Below are positions 1-6,285 of a DNA stretch of 7,712 bases, in pieces. Position 1 is the stretch's first letter. Every line of letters starts with the position of its first letter. A model generated the notes under the pieces. That model had not been told where the DNA came from and did not search any database. It was given only the letters and a program-made list of their open reading frames with translations. Source of the stretch: an uncultured Eubacteriaceae bacterium (GTDB taxonomy: Bacteria > Bacillota > Clostridia > Lachnospirales > Lachnospiraceae); NCBI GenBank assembly GCA_945938055.1, contig CAMEUH010000113.1:1-7712 (forward strand), read 5' to 3'. The translations under genes were made by a program, and so were the position numbers.

Positions 1-765
1 CTGCTTCCGGGCCGATGGATTAATCCATTTCCAAAGTTTAAATATTCGGAACGTCCGGATACGGCGGCTGCTGCGGTTTTTGATGGCAATGTGGTGGTAA
101 TGGTGGATAATTCTCCTGCAGTAATTATTTTGCCAACTTCGGTTTTTGACATGCTGGAGGAGGCGGATGATTTCTATTTTCCGCCGCTTGTGGGTTGTTA
201 TTTAAGATTTTCAAGGTTTCTGATTACGGTGCTGGCAGTATTTTTGACCCCAGTCTGGATGCTTTTACTCAATAATCCATCATGGATTCCAGATTGGCTT
301 TCGTTCATCCTGATTACAGATGATATTACGATTCCGGTTATCTGGCAGCTTCTGATTCTGGAAATCGCCATAGACGGTCTTAAAATGGCGGCGGTTAATA
401 CGCCCAATGCCCTGTCAACACCCTTAAGTGTAGTGGCAGGTATTATTGTGGGAGAGTATGCCATCAGTTCCGGCTGGTTTAATTCAGAGAGCATGCTTTA
501 CATGGCATTTATTACAATCGCCACATATTCCCAGGCAAGCTTTGAAATGGGATATGCACTGAAATTTGTGCGTATCATGATTCTGGTTCTGACAGCCGTG
601 CTGGGATTATGGGGATTTATTGCGGGAACCATCATTGCGGTTCTGATGGTGGTATTTAACAGGACGTTGTCGGGTAAGAGTTATATTTACCCATTGATTC
701 CTTTAAATGCAGATAAATTAAAAAGGAAGCTGTTTCGTATCAGGCTTCCTCATGAATATCAATAG
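1..765 (+). CDS. spoVAF: SpoVAF/GerA-family spore germination membrane protein (3' part; 5' end outside window)
   Basis: The reading frame is open from base 1 and ends at TAG 763-765, so 254 C-terminal residues are visible. Full-length family members are near 490 residues, so roughly half is missing. The start of the visible part carries the GerA-family stretch NPFPKFKYSERPD (8-20) and VDNSPAVIILPTSVFD (35-50), followed by the EADDFYFPP segment (54-62). Several hydrophobic, probably membrane-spanning segments follow, at about 73-90, 111-130, 141-155, 164-178 and 191-218, and then a basic tail ending in RIRLPHEYQ. GerA-type A subunits sit in the spore inner membrane. SpoVAF is normally encoded at the end of the spoVA operon, which governs dipicolinic acid movement, and is made in the forespore. 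I prefer SpoVAF to a nutrient-receptor GerXA subunit because of the close match in the C-terminal half, but the subfamily is less certain than the family. No terminator separates it from the enolase gene. Confidence 0.88.
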   Translation: MLPGRWINPFPKFKYSERPDTAAAAVFDGNVVVMVDNSPAVIILPTSVFDMLEEADDFYFPPLVGCYLRFSRFLITVLAVFLTPVWMLLLNNPSWIPDWLSFILITDDITIPVIWQLLILEIAIDGLKMAAVNTPNALSTPLSVVAGIIVGEYAISSGWFNSESMLYMAFITIATYSQASFEMGYALKFVRIMILVLTAVLGLWGFIAGTIIAVLMVVFNRTLSGKSYIYPLIPLNADKLKRKLFRIRLPHEYQ

Positions 766-769
766 GAGG
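764..769 (+). promoter_or_regulatory. Ribosome binding site of enolase overlapping the spoVAF stop codon
   Basis: AGGAGG begins on the second base of the upstream TAG stop and lies 5 nt before the enolase ATG at 775. Ribosomes finishing spoVAF therefore sit on the enolase initiation region, which suggests one mRNA and possibly coupled translation. Confidence 0.85.
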
Positions 770-774
770 GCAGG

Positions 775-2046
775 ATGAAAGCATATATTCGAGAGGTAAA
801 AGGAAGACAGATTCTAGATTCAAGGGGGAATCCTACTGTGGAGGCGGATGTTCTTTTGCATGAGGGCTGGCTTGGCAGGGCTGCGGCACCAAGCGGAGCA
901 TCCACGGGAAGATTTGAGGCATTGGAGTTAAGAGATAATGATTTAACGCATTATGGCGGAAAAGGTGTGGAAAAAGCAGCTGAAATAATCAGTTCCGTGA
1001 TTGGAAAAGCAATTAGGGACAGGGATGCTTCTAACATCAAGGAAATTGATGACATTATGATTGATTTGGACGGAACAACGGATAAGAGCAGGCTTGGCGC
1101 CAATTCCATGCTTGCTGTTTCCATTGCAGTATGCAAGGCCGCCGCGAAAGCGCAGGGAGTGCCGCTCTACCGTTATATCGGCGGTGCCTGTGCACTGAAA
1201 ATGCCGGTTCCCATGTCTAATATTCTCAATGGCGGATGTCACTCCTCCAATAATATTGACATTCAGGAGTTTATGATCATGCCGGTAGGGGCATGTTGTT
1301 TTAAGGAAGGAATCCGCTGGTGCAGCGAGGTTTACCATACACTTGGAAAGCTTTTAAAGGAGCGTGGACTTTCCACCGCAGTTGGTGATGAGGGAGGATT
1401 TGCACCGAATTTATCCGGAAATGAAGAAGCAATTGAGATTATCATGGAAGCAGTGAAAAAAGCCGGGTACCAGATGGGAAAGGATTTTTATATTGCTCTG
1501 GATGCGGCGGCGAGTGAATGGAAGGCAGAAAATGGGTATTTACTTCCGAAAACCGGGGAATACTATACAACGGAACAGCTCATTGATTATTGGAAGGCAT
1601 TATGTGAGAAGTACCCAATTTGTTCTATTGAAGATCCATTAGATGAGGAAGACTGGGAAGGCTGGAAAAAAATCACGGTAGAGCTGGGCGGAAAAATACA
1701 GCTGGTAGGTGATGATTTATTTGTTACGAATACTAAGAGACTGGAGCAGGGAATTACTAATAAGTGTGGCAATTCGATACTTATTAAGCTTAATCAGATC
1801 GGGACAGTTTCAGAAACCATAGAAGCCGTGAAAATGGCACATGATGCAGGATATACGGCGATTGTTTCCCATCGTTCCGGTGAAACAGAGGATACTACGA
1901 TTGCTGACCTTGCAGTTGGGCTTGGAACCGGACAAATTAAAACAGGAGCCCCTTGCAGAAGCGAACGTACTGCAAAATATAATCGTCTTATCCGGATTGA
2001 AGAGGAGTTAAATGGACTTGGAATCTATAAAAATCCTTTTATCTGA
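775..2046 (+). CDS. eno: Enolase (2-phosphoglycerate to phosphoenolpyruvate)
   Basis: This 423-residue protein spans the whole enolase family length (usually about 430). It interconverts 2-phosphoglycerate and phosphoenolpyruvate in the cytoplasm with Mg2+. The catalytic set is intact: mobile loop SGASTG 40-45 with S43, H156 in NGGCH, E165 in QEFMIMP, E206 in VGDEGG, metal ligands D243, E286 (SIEDP) and D313 (GDDLF), base K338 (LIKLNQ), substrate-binding SHRSG 365-369, and K389 in QIKTGAP. It should therefore be active. Features differing from common clostridial enolases are CHSSNN after NGG (usually HA[DS]N), ten cysteines including a CC pair at 174-175, and a short C-terminus ending YKNPFI. 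These suggest it may be a second, divergent copy rather than the housekeeping enzyme; that is inference. It lies 9 nt after a spoVAF-like gene with no visible promoter of its own, and is followed by a strong terminator. Confidence 0.95.
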   Translation: MKAYIREVKGRQILDSRGNPTVEADVLLHEGWLGRAAAPSGASTGRFEALELRDNDLTHYGGKGVEKAAEIISSVIGKAIRDRDASNIKEIDDIMIDLDGTTDKSRLGANSMLAVSIAVCKAAAKAQGVPLYRYIGGACALKMPVPMSNILNGGCHSSNNIDIQEFMIMPVGACCFKEGIRWCSEVYHTLGKLLKERGLSTAVGDEGGFAPNLSGNEEAIEIIMEAVKKAGYQMGKDFYIALDAAASEWKAENGYLLPKTGEYYTTEQLIDYWKALCEKYPICSIEDPLDEEDWEGWKKITVELGGKIQLVGDDLFVTNTKRLEQGITNKCGNSILIKLNQIGTVSETIEAVKMAHDAGYTAIVSHRSGETEDTTIADLAVGLGTGQIKTGAPCRSERTAKYNRLIRIEEELNGLGIYKNPFI

Positions 2047-2070
2047 TTAGACTGATAGGATGGAAAAAAG

Positions 2071-2116
2071 AAATACTGCGTGTTATAGGATAAAACTATA
2101 GCACGCGGTATTTTTT
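2071..2116 (+). terminator. Intrinsic terminator after enolase
   Basis: An 18-bp stem (2071-2088 with 2096-2113, two G-U pairs, otherwise perfect) closes a 7-nt loop GATAAAA and ends in a run of six T at 2111-2116. An A-run upstream (2064-2068) would also give a U-run on the opposite strand. This closes the spoVAF-eno unit and insulates metN. Confidence 0.93.
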
Positions 2117-2121
2117 ATGTA

Positions 2122-2151
2122 TTAGCGCCGTGGTATTTTCAGTGCTATAAT
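2122..2151 (+). promoter_or_regulatory. Candidate housekeeping promoter for metNIQ (extended -10)
   Basis: A perfect TATAAT at 2146-2151 is preceded by TG one base away (TGCTATAAT, 2143-2151), an extended -10. A poor -35 (TTAGCG, 2122-2127) lies 18 bp upstream. Transcription would start near 2158, leaving a leader of about 87 nt. A weaker alternative is TTGCTA 2181-2186, 17 bp, TGATAAAGT 2201-2209. Confidence 0.65.
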
Positions 2152-2244
2152 CTGAAACCAGAAATAGATATGAATTCCACTTGCTATTTTAAGAATAGGA
2201 TGATAAAGTAGTACCAGTCAAATTTAGAGAAAAGGAGCAGTAAT

Positions 2245-3252
2245 ATGAGCACAATCATAAGGCTTGAGCACCTTAAAAAAGATTATGCGGTTGGGAAAGA
2301 TGCAATTACTGCATTAAACGATATCAACCTTGAAATAGAAGCAGGGGAAGTATTCGGCATCATTGGCGCCAGTGGTGCGGGTAAGAGTACTCTGGTAAGG
2401 TGTCTTAATTTTTTGGAGAAGCCGACAGAGGGACATGTCTATTTTGAAGACAGGGATCTGGCAAAACTGAACACGAAGGAACTGAATGTTGCAAGACAGT
2501 CCATTTCCATGATATTCCAGCAGTTTAATCTGCTGATGCAGAGAAGTGTCCTGCGGAATGTAATGTTTCCGATGGAAATTGCAAGAGTTCCTAAGGAGGA
2601 ACGGAAAAAGAGAGCCATGGAGCTTCTGGAACTGGTAGGGCTTTCGGATAAGGCAAAAGTCTATCCGGCACAGCTTTCAGGAGGTCAGAAGCAGAGAGTG
2701 GCAATTGCAAGAGCACTTGCCAATAATCCGAAGGTTCTCTTGTGTGATGAGGCAACTAGTGCGCTGGACCCGACTACAACAAGAGAGGTGCTGGAGCTTC
2801 TTAAGAACATTAACCAGAAGCTTGGAATCACCATTGTTATTATTACTCATGAAATGATGGTAATTGAATCCATTTGTAACCGTGTGGCAATTATAGCGGA
2901 CAGCAGGATTGCGGAAATTGGTCCGGTAAAGGAAATTTTTGCAAGACCATCCACAGAGGCTGGAAGAAAGCTTGTATATCCGGATGGTGACAGAAACATT
3001 CATTTTGGAAGCCGTCGCTGTATCCGTATTGTTTTTGACGGAAGGTCATCCTTTGAACCGGTTATTGCCAACATGATTCTGGATTGTAAAGTGCCGGTGA
3101 ATATCATTTATGCGAATACAAAAAACATTAATGGGACCGCAACCGGAGAAATGGTCTTACAGTTATCGGATGATGAAAAGGACTATGAAAAGGTATTTGC
3201 TTATCTGAAGGCGAGAAATCTGACGGTTGAGGAGGTACGGAATTATGTTTGA
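2245..3252 (+). CDS. metN: Methionine ABC transporter ATP-binding protein MetN
   Basis: This 335-residue ATPase would power methionine import through MetI. Its ABC domain carries Walker A GASGAGKST (41-49), Q-loop Q92 (FQQFN), signature LSGGQ (144-148), Walker B VLLCDEA (164-170, with D168 and E169), D-loop SALD (172-175) and switch H202. All catalytic positions are present. After about residue 255 a second domain follows (RIVFDG through NYV) that fits the NIL/ACT-like regulatory domain, which in E. coli MetN binds methionine and inhibits transport when the cytoplasmic pool is full. That C-terminal domain separates MetN from generic polar amino acid ATPases. The ATG at 2245 has AAAGGAG (2231-2237) 7 nt upstream. 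It overlaps metI by 8 nt and is the first gene of the operon. Substrates may include D-methionine or oxidised forms, as in relatives. Confidence 0.95.
   Translation: MSTIIRLEHLKKDYAVGKDAITALNDINLEIEAGEVFGIIGASGAGKSTLVRCLNFLEKPTEGHVYFEDRDLAKLNTKELNVARQSISMIFQQFNLLMQRSVLRNVMFPMEIARVPKEERKKRAMELLELVGLSDKAKVYPAQLSGGQKQRVAIARALANNPKVLLCDEATSALDPTTTREVLELLKNINQKLGITIVIITHEMMVIESICNRVAIIADSRIAEIGPVKEIFARPSTEAGRKLVYPDGDRNIHFGSRRCIRIVFDGRSSFEPVIANMILDCKVPVNIIYANTKNINGTATGEMVLQLSDDEKDYEKVFAYLKARNLTVEEVRNYV
3230..3235 (+). promoter_or_regulatory. Ribosome binding site that fixes the metI start, inside metN
   Basis: AGGAGG lies within the last codons of metN, 9 nt before the ATG at 3245. It rules out the in-frame TTG at 3227, which would overlap the site, and places the metI start 8 nt before the end of metN. 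Confidence 0.88.
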
Positions 3253-3907
3253 TAAAATCATCATTAACATGATTGTTGAAGGATTCTGGGATTCCATTTA
3301 CATGACTTTAGTTTCAACGGTGTTTGCATATCTGATTGGGTTACCGCTTGGAATCATTCTGGTGGTAACGGACAAGGACGGAGTAAAGCCGATGGTCTGG
3401 CTGAACCGGGGACTTGGAGTGATTATTAACATTCTTCGTTCCGTACCGTTTTTGATTTTATTAATTACCATTATTCCATTTACAAGATGGGTAACGGGTA
3501 CATCCATTGGGACAACGGCGACAATTGTGCCTTTGGTTGTGGCAGCAGCGCCATTTATTGCGCGAGTGGTGGAATCTTCCCTGAAAGAAGTGGATAAGGG
3601 TGTCATTGAGGCGGCACAGTCCATGGGAACTTCTACATTTCAACTCATATACAAAGTTTTATTACCGGAATCACTGCCATCCCTTGTGGTTGGTGCGGCT
3701 CTTGCAGTAACAACCATTTTAAGTTATTCGGCATTGGCTGGCTTTACTGGCGGCGGTGGTCTTGGAGACATTGCCATCCGGTATGGCTATAACCGGTATC
3801 AGACCGATATTATGTTAGTAACGGTCGCATTACTTGTTGTCATAGTCCAGGTGCTTCAGGAAGCAGGAATGAAGCTTGCAAAGGTCTGTGACAAGAGGAG
3901 ACGATAG
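3245..3907 (+). CDS. metI: Methionine ABC transporter permease MetI
   Basis: This 220-residue permease has about five hydrophobic segments (roughly 19-41, 57-79, 89-108, 147-169 and 188-206), the usual size and topology for MetI. The cytoplasmic coupling loop that contacts MetN carries the EAA motif: EAAQSMG at 122-128 followed by the conserved LP at 140-141. The glycine-rich GFTGGGGLGDIAIRYGY (166-182) near the C-terminus is typical of MetI. It would form a homodimer in the membrane with two MetN subunits and receive methionine from MetQ. The ATG at 3245 is chosen because AGGAGG stands 9 nt upstream; a TTG six codons earlier has no such site. The 8-nt overlap with metN suggests translational coupling. 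Confidence 0.95.
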   Translation: MFDKIIINMIVEGFWDSIYMTLVSTVFAYLIGLPLGIILVVTDKDGVKPMVWLNRGLGVIINILRSVPFLILLITIIPFTRWVTGTSIGTTATIVPLVVAAAPFIARVVESSLKEVDKGVIEAAQSMGTSTFQLIYKVLLPESLPSLVVGAALAVTTILSYSALAGFTGGGGLGDIAIRYGYNRYQTDIMLVTVALLVVIVQVLQEAGMKLAKVCDKRRR

Positions 3908-3916
3908 ATTAATTTA

Positions 3917-3931
3917 TGCCCGCCTGGGGCA
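3917..3931 (+). other. Small GC-rich hairpin between metI and metQ
   Basis: TGCCC (3917-3921) pairs with GGGCA (3927-3931) around a 5-nt loop, in the 37-nt gap between metI and metQ. It ends 2 nt before the metQ ribosome binding site and has no T-run, so it is not a terminator. It could protect or punctuate the mRNA so that the binding protein is made in excess. That role is inference. Confidence 0.45.
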
Positions 3932-3944
3932 AAGGGAGGAAATT

Positions 3945-4823
3945 ATGAAAAAATTAGTATCACTTTTACTTGCTTCTGTTTGTGTATTATCACTTGCAGC
4001 ATGTGGAAGTAAGGAAAACAACACACCGGCTACTGATGCAGCCACAACGGCAGCACAGGCAACGGAAGCTGCGACAACAGCAGCAAAAGAACTCGTACCA
4101 CTTAAGGTTGGTGCATCTACAACACCTCATGCAGAAATTCTTGCAGTTGTAAAGGATGATTTGGCAGCAGAGGGTTATGATTTACAGATTGTGGAATTTT
4201 CGGATTATGTTTTACCAAATACATCACTTGATGATGGAAGCCTTGATGCAAACTATTTCCAGCATAAGCCATATCTGGATAACTTTAATGCAGAAAAGGG
4301 AACCAAGCTTGTATCTGTAGCAGCAATCCACTATGAGCCATTTGGAATTTATCCGGGAAAGACAGCTTCTCTTGCAGATTTGCCAGACGGAGCAAAGATT
4401 GCAGTACCAAACGATACAACCAATGAAGCAAGAGCACTTCTTTTACTGGAGCAGGAAGGCCTTATCAAGTTAAAGGAAGGAGTTGGTCTTGAAGCAACAA
4501 AGAATGATATTGTTGAGAATCCTCATAAGTATGAAATCATTGAGCTTCAGGCAGAGCAGGTTGCAAGAGCACTTCCTGATGTAAATGTGGGTGTCATCAA
4601 TGGTAATAACGCACTGGCAGCAGGACTTAACGTAGCAAAGGATGCTATTGCAAAGGAAGCATCTGATTCCCTTGCAGCAACAACTTATGCAAACATCATT
4701 GCCGTAAAGGAAGGAAATGAAAGCAATCCGGGAGTTGTTGCCCTGATTAAGGCACTTCAGTCCGACAAGGTAAAGAAGTACATTGAAGAAACCTATGAAG
4801 GTTCTGTTGTTCCGACATTCTAG
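3945..4823 (+). CDS. metQ: Methionine-binding lipoprotein MetQ (NlpA family)
   Basis: This 292-residue lipoprotein captures methionine outside the cell and delivers it to MetNI. The N-terminus is a lipoprotein signal: KK, a hydrophobic core (4-17) and lipobox LAAC with the lipidated C20. A low-complexity Ala/Thr linker (about 25-48) spaces the domain from the membrane. The mature domain starts at LKVGAST (53-59) and contains MetQ-family ligand-pocket segments NYFQHKPYL (103-111), HYEPFGIYPGK (129-139), NDTTNEARAL (156-165) and VINGNNA (217-223). The ATG at 3945 has GGGAGG (3934-3939) 5 nt upstream and begins exactly at the signal peptide; the longer upstream frame only overlaps metI. It is the last gene of metNIQ and is followed by a terminator. 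The specificity call is strengthened by the NIL-containing MetN in the same operon. Confidence 0.95.
   Translation: MKKLVSLLLASVCVLSLAACGSKENNTPATDAATTAAQATEAATTAAKELVPLKVGASTTPHAEILAVVKDDLAAEGYDLQIVEFSDYVLPNTSLDDGSLDANYFQHKPYLDNFNAEKGTKLVSVAAIHYEPFGIYPGKTASLADLPDGAKIAVPNDTTNEARALLLLEQEGLIKLKEGVGLEATKNDIVENPHKYEIIELQAEQVARALPDVNVGVINGNNALAAGLNVAKDAIAKEASDSLAATTYANIIAVKEGNESNPGVVALIKALQSDKVKKYIEETYEGSVVPTF
4035..4094 (+). repeat. 30-bp imperfect tandem duplication encoding the MetQ linker
   Basis: Two adjacent ten-codon units, DAATTAAQAT (31-40) and EAATTAAKEL (41-50), share the AATTAA core in the same phase. They encode a flexible, probably disordered spacer between the lipid anchor and the binding domain. 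The DNA copies have diverged at third positions. Confidence 0.7.
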
Positions 4824-4857
4824 TCAGTAAATGGCATAATCGATAGGTTATCAGTAA

Positions 4858-4894
4858 GGGACCATGGTATCTGTCCGATATCATGGTTCTTTTT
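4858..4894 (+). terminator. Intrinsic terminator after metQ
   Basis: A 13-bp stem (4859-4871 with 4877-4889, two G-U pairs) closes a 5-nt loop TGTCC and is followed by TTTTT at 4890-4894. One more G-U pair (4858 with 4890) can extend it. It closes the metNIQ operon. Confidence 0.9.
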
Positions 4895-4903
4895 GTCTAA
4901 AAC

Positions 4904-4932
4904 TTGAAGTTCTGATCAATTTGTGCTATTTT
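4904..4932 (+). promoter_or_regulatory. Candidate promoter of the small-protein/dehydrogenase unit
   Basis: TTGAAG (4904-4909) lies 17 bp before TATTTT (4927-4932), with TGC directly in front of the -10, making an extended -10 (TGCTATTTT). It starts just after the metQ terminator and 42 nt before the next ATG. TATTAT at 4934-4939 is an alternative -10 with no well-placed -35. Confidence 0.55.
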
Positions 4933-4974
4933 GTATTATGTTATTTAAATATTTTCATGGGAGTGAGTTTTGGT

Positions 4975-5241
4975 ATGAATGAGATAACAAGAGAGATTGT
5001 CAAAAAAATCGATGAAGAGATAGAGGAATATACGAAGGAAGAAAAAAAAGCAAAGCTTGGAGAAATTGTACAGCCATACATTAAAAAGTACGCAGAAGAA
5101 GCCGGAATTGATGAAATTGATTTGTTTGTGGATTATATGGACCATGTTGCCCTTACCAGCAAACAGATGGCAATGAACGAAGAAGGCGAAAAGCTATTTG
5201 GCGAGTCAGAACTGGACAGGCCGGATTTTAAGCTGTATTAA
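4975..5241 (+). CDS. Small charged protein of unknown function (88 aa)
   Basis: I do not recognise this protein. It has 88 residues, no signal peptide and no membrane segment, so it is probably a soluble cytoplasmic protein. The first half is very rich in Glu and Lys and predicted helical (about residues 2-45, EITREIV through YAEEAG). A second part follows with hydrophobic helix-like stretches (IDEIDLFVDYMDHVAL, 46-61) and an acidic tail ending RPDFKLY. The ATG at 4975 is chosen because GGGAGTGAG (4959-4967) stands 7 nt upstream; a longer in-frame start at 4864 would begin inside the metQ terminator. It ends 17 nt before the dehydrogenase with no terminator between, so the two are probably cotranscribed. 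Its role could be accessory to the dehydrogenase or unrelated to it. Confidence 0.8.
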   Translation: MNEITREIVKKIDEEIEEYTKEEKKAKLGEIVQPYIKKYAEEAGIDEIDLFVDYMDHVALTSKQMAMNEEGEKLFGESELDRPDFKLY

Positions 5242-5258
5242 GATTGGAGACAGAAGAG

Positions 5259-6239
5259 ATGAAATTAGCAGTTTTTAATCACAGGGAAGATGAAGCAGAA
5301 TTTTTTACGCGTTTCTGTAAGGAATATCAGGTAGAACCGGTGTATGTCAGCGAAGCACCATCTCCACAATCCATTCAGAAGGTGGCAGGATGTGACTGTG
5401 CATCTGTCATTACTACAAGGATTGATAAAGAGGTACTGGATGCGTTCCATGAAGCAGGCATCCGGTTTATTTCGACCAGAACCATAGGCTATGACCATAT
5501 TGATTTAAGCCGTGCAAAGGAGCTTGGAATCGGAGTCGGCAATGTTACTTATTCTCCGAATAGTGTGGCAGAATATGCTGTCATGCTGATGCTCATGGCA
5601 AACCGTAAGATTAAAACAATCATGACAAGAAGCATGGGACAGGATTATTCCCTGGCAAAGGTCCGCGGACAGGAAATTCGCAAGCAGACAGTCGGTGTTA
5701 TCGGAACAGGTCAGATTGGAAGAAAGGTGATACAGAATCTTTCGGGATTTGGATGCAGGATTCTGGCTTATGATAAGTATCCGAATGATGCAGCCGGTGA
5801 ATATGCCCAGTATGTGGAACTGGAAAGACTGTACCGGGAAGCAGATGTGATTACCCTGCATGTACCGGGGAATGATGCAAATCATCACATGATTGGGGAA
5901 AAGGAATTTTCCATGATGAAGGACGGGGTAGTCCTTATCAATACGGCAAGAGGAACACTGATTGACACGAAAGCATTGATTGCTGCGGTGGAATGTGGGA
6001 AAGTTGGTGCAGCTGCACTGGATGTTGTGGAAAATGAAACGGCAATTTATTATAAGGATTTCAAATATCAGCCGGTCGCTCATCATGACATGGCAGTTTT
6101 AAATTCCTTTCCGAATGTTATCATGACACCGCATACTGCGTTTTATACGGATATGGCAGTCAGCGACATGGTGGAGCATTCCATTTTAAGTTGTCTGAAA
6201 TTTGTGAATAACGAAGAAAATCCTTGGAAAGTCTTATAG
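5259..6239 (+). CDS. D-2-hydroxyacid dehydrogenase, VanH/D-lactate dehydrogenase-like
   Basis: This 326-residue NAD-dependent cytoplasmic enzyme would reduce a 2-keto acid to the D-2-hydroxyacid, most likely pyruvate to D-lactate. The nucleotide-binding fold has VGVIGTGQIG (145-154) with D172 at the end of strand two, which favours NADH over NADPH. The catalytic triad is complete: R231 (TARGTLID), E260 (VVENE) and H292 (TPHTAFYT), with the Arg-Glu-His spacing (29 and 61 residues) of Lactobacillus D-lactate dehydrogenase. TRTIGYDHID (73-82) and NVTYSPNSVAEY (95-106) resemble VanH. No vanA- or vanX-like gene is visible here, so a resistance role is unsupported. The ATG at 5259 is preferred, with GGAG (5246-5249) 9 nt upstream; an in-frame TTG at 5244 has no site before it. 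Its 3' end forms the 5' arm of the terminator. Confidence 0.9.
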   Translation: MKLAVFNHREDEAEFFTRFCKEYQVEPVYVSEAPSPQSIQKVAGCDCASVITTRIDKEVLDAFHEAGIRFISTRTIGYDHIDLSRAKELGIGVGNVTYSPNSVAEYAVMLMLMANRKIKTIMTRSMGQDYSLAKVRGQEIRKQTVGVIGTGQIGRKVIQNLSGFGCRILAYDKYPNDAAGEYAQYVELERLYREADVITLHVPGNDANHHMIGEKEFSMMKDGVVLINTARGTLIDTKALIAAVECGKVGAAALDVVENETAIYYKDFKYQPVAHHDMAVLNSFPNVIMTPHTAFYTDMAVSDMVEHSILSCLKFVNNEENPWKVL

Positions 6240-6256
6240 GCTTCCAAGGATTTTTT
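6217..6256 (+). terminator. Intrinsic, probably bidirectional terminator shared by convergent genes
   Basis: A perfect 13-bp stem (6217-6229 with 6242-6254) has a 12-nt loop and a six-T run at 6251-6256. The left arm encodes the last codons of the dehydrogenase and its TAG stop (6237-6239) sits in the loop. The A-rich left flank gives TTTTCTTC on the - strand, so it can also stop the convergent beta-glucosidase transcript. Confidence 0.9.
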
Positions 6257-6285
6257 ATTCAGCAATGTATAAATCTTAAGAATCC

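Noticed and set aside
943..1338. 131-codon open frame on the - strand opposite enolase
   Set aside because: It is antisense to catalytic segments of enolase and has no start signal or family resemblance.
4864..4974. N-terminal extension of the 88-residue protein starting at 4864
   Set aside because: It would begin inside the metQ terminator and upstream of the predicted promoter; a good Shine-Dalgarno supports 4975.
5505..6086. 193-codon open frame on the - strand opposite the dehydrogenase
   Set aside because: It is a shadow of a well-supported gene; its composition (many Cys, His, Ile) is typical of antisense translation.
5259..6239. Vancomycin resistance gene vanH
   Set aside because: Similarity alone is shared with ordinary D-lactate dehydrogenases, and no D-Ala-D-Lac ligase or VanX gene is visible.
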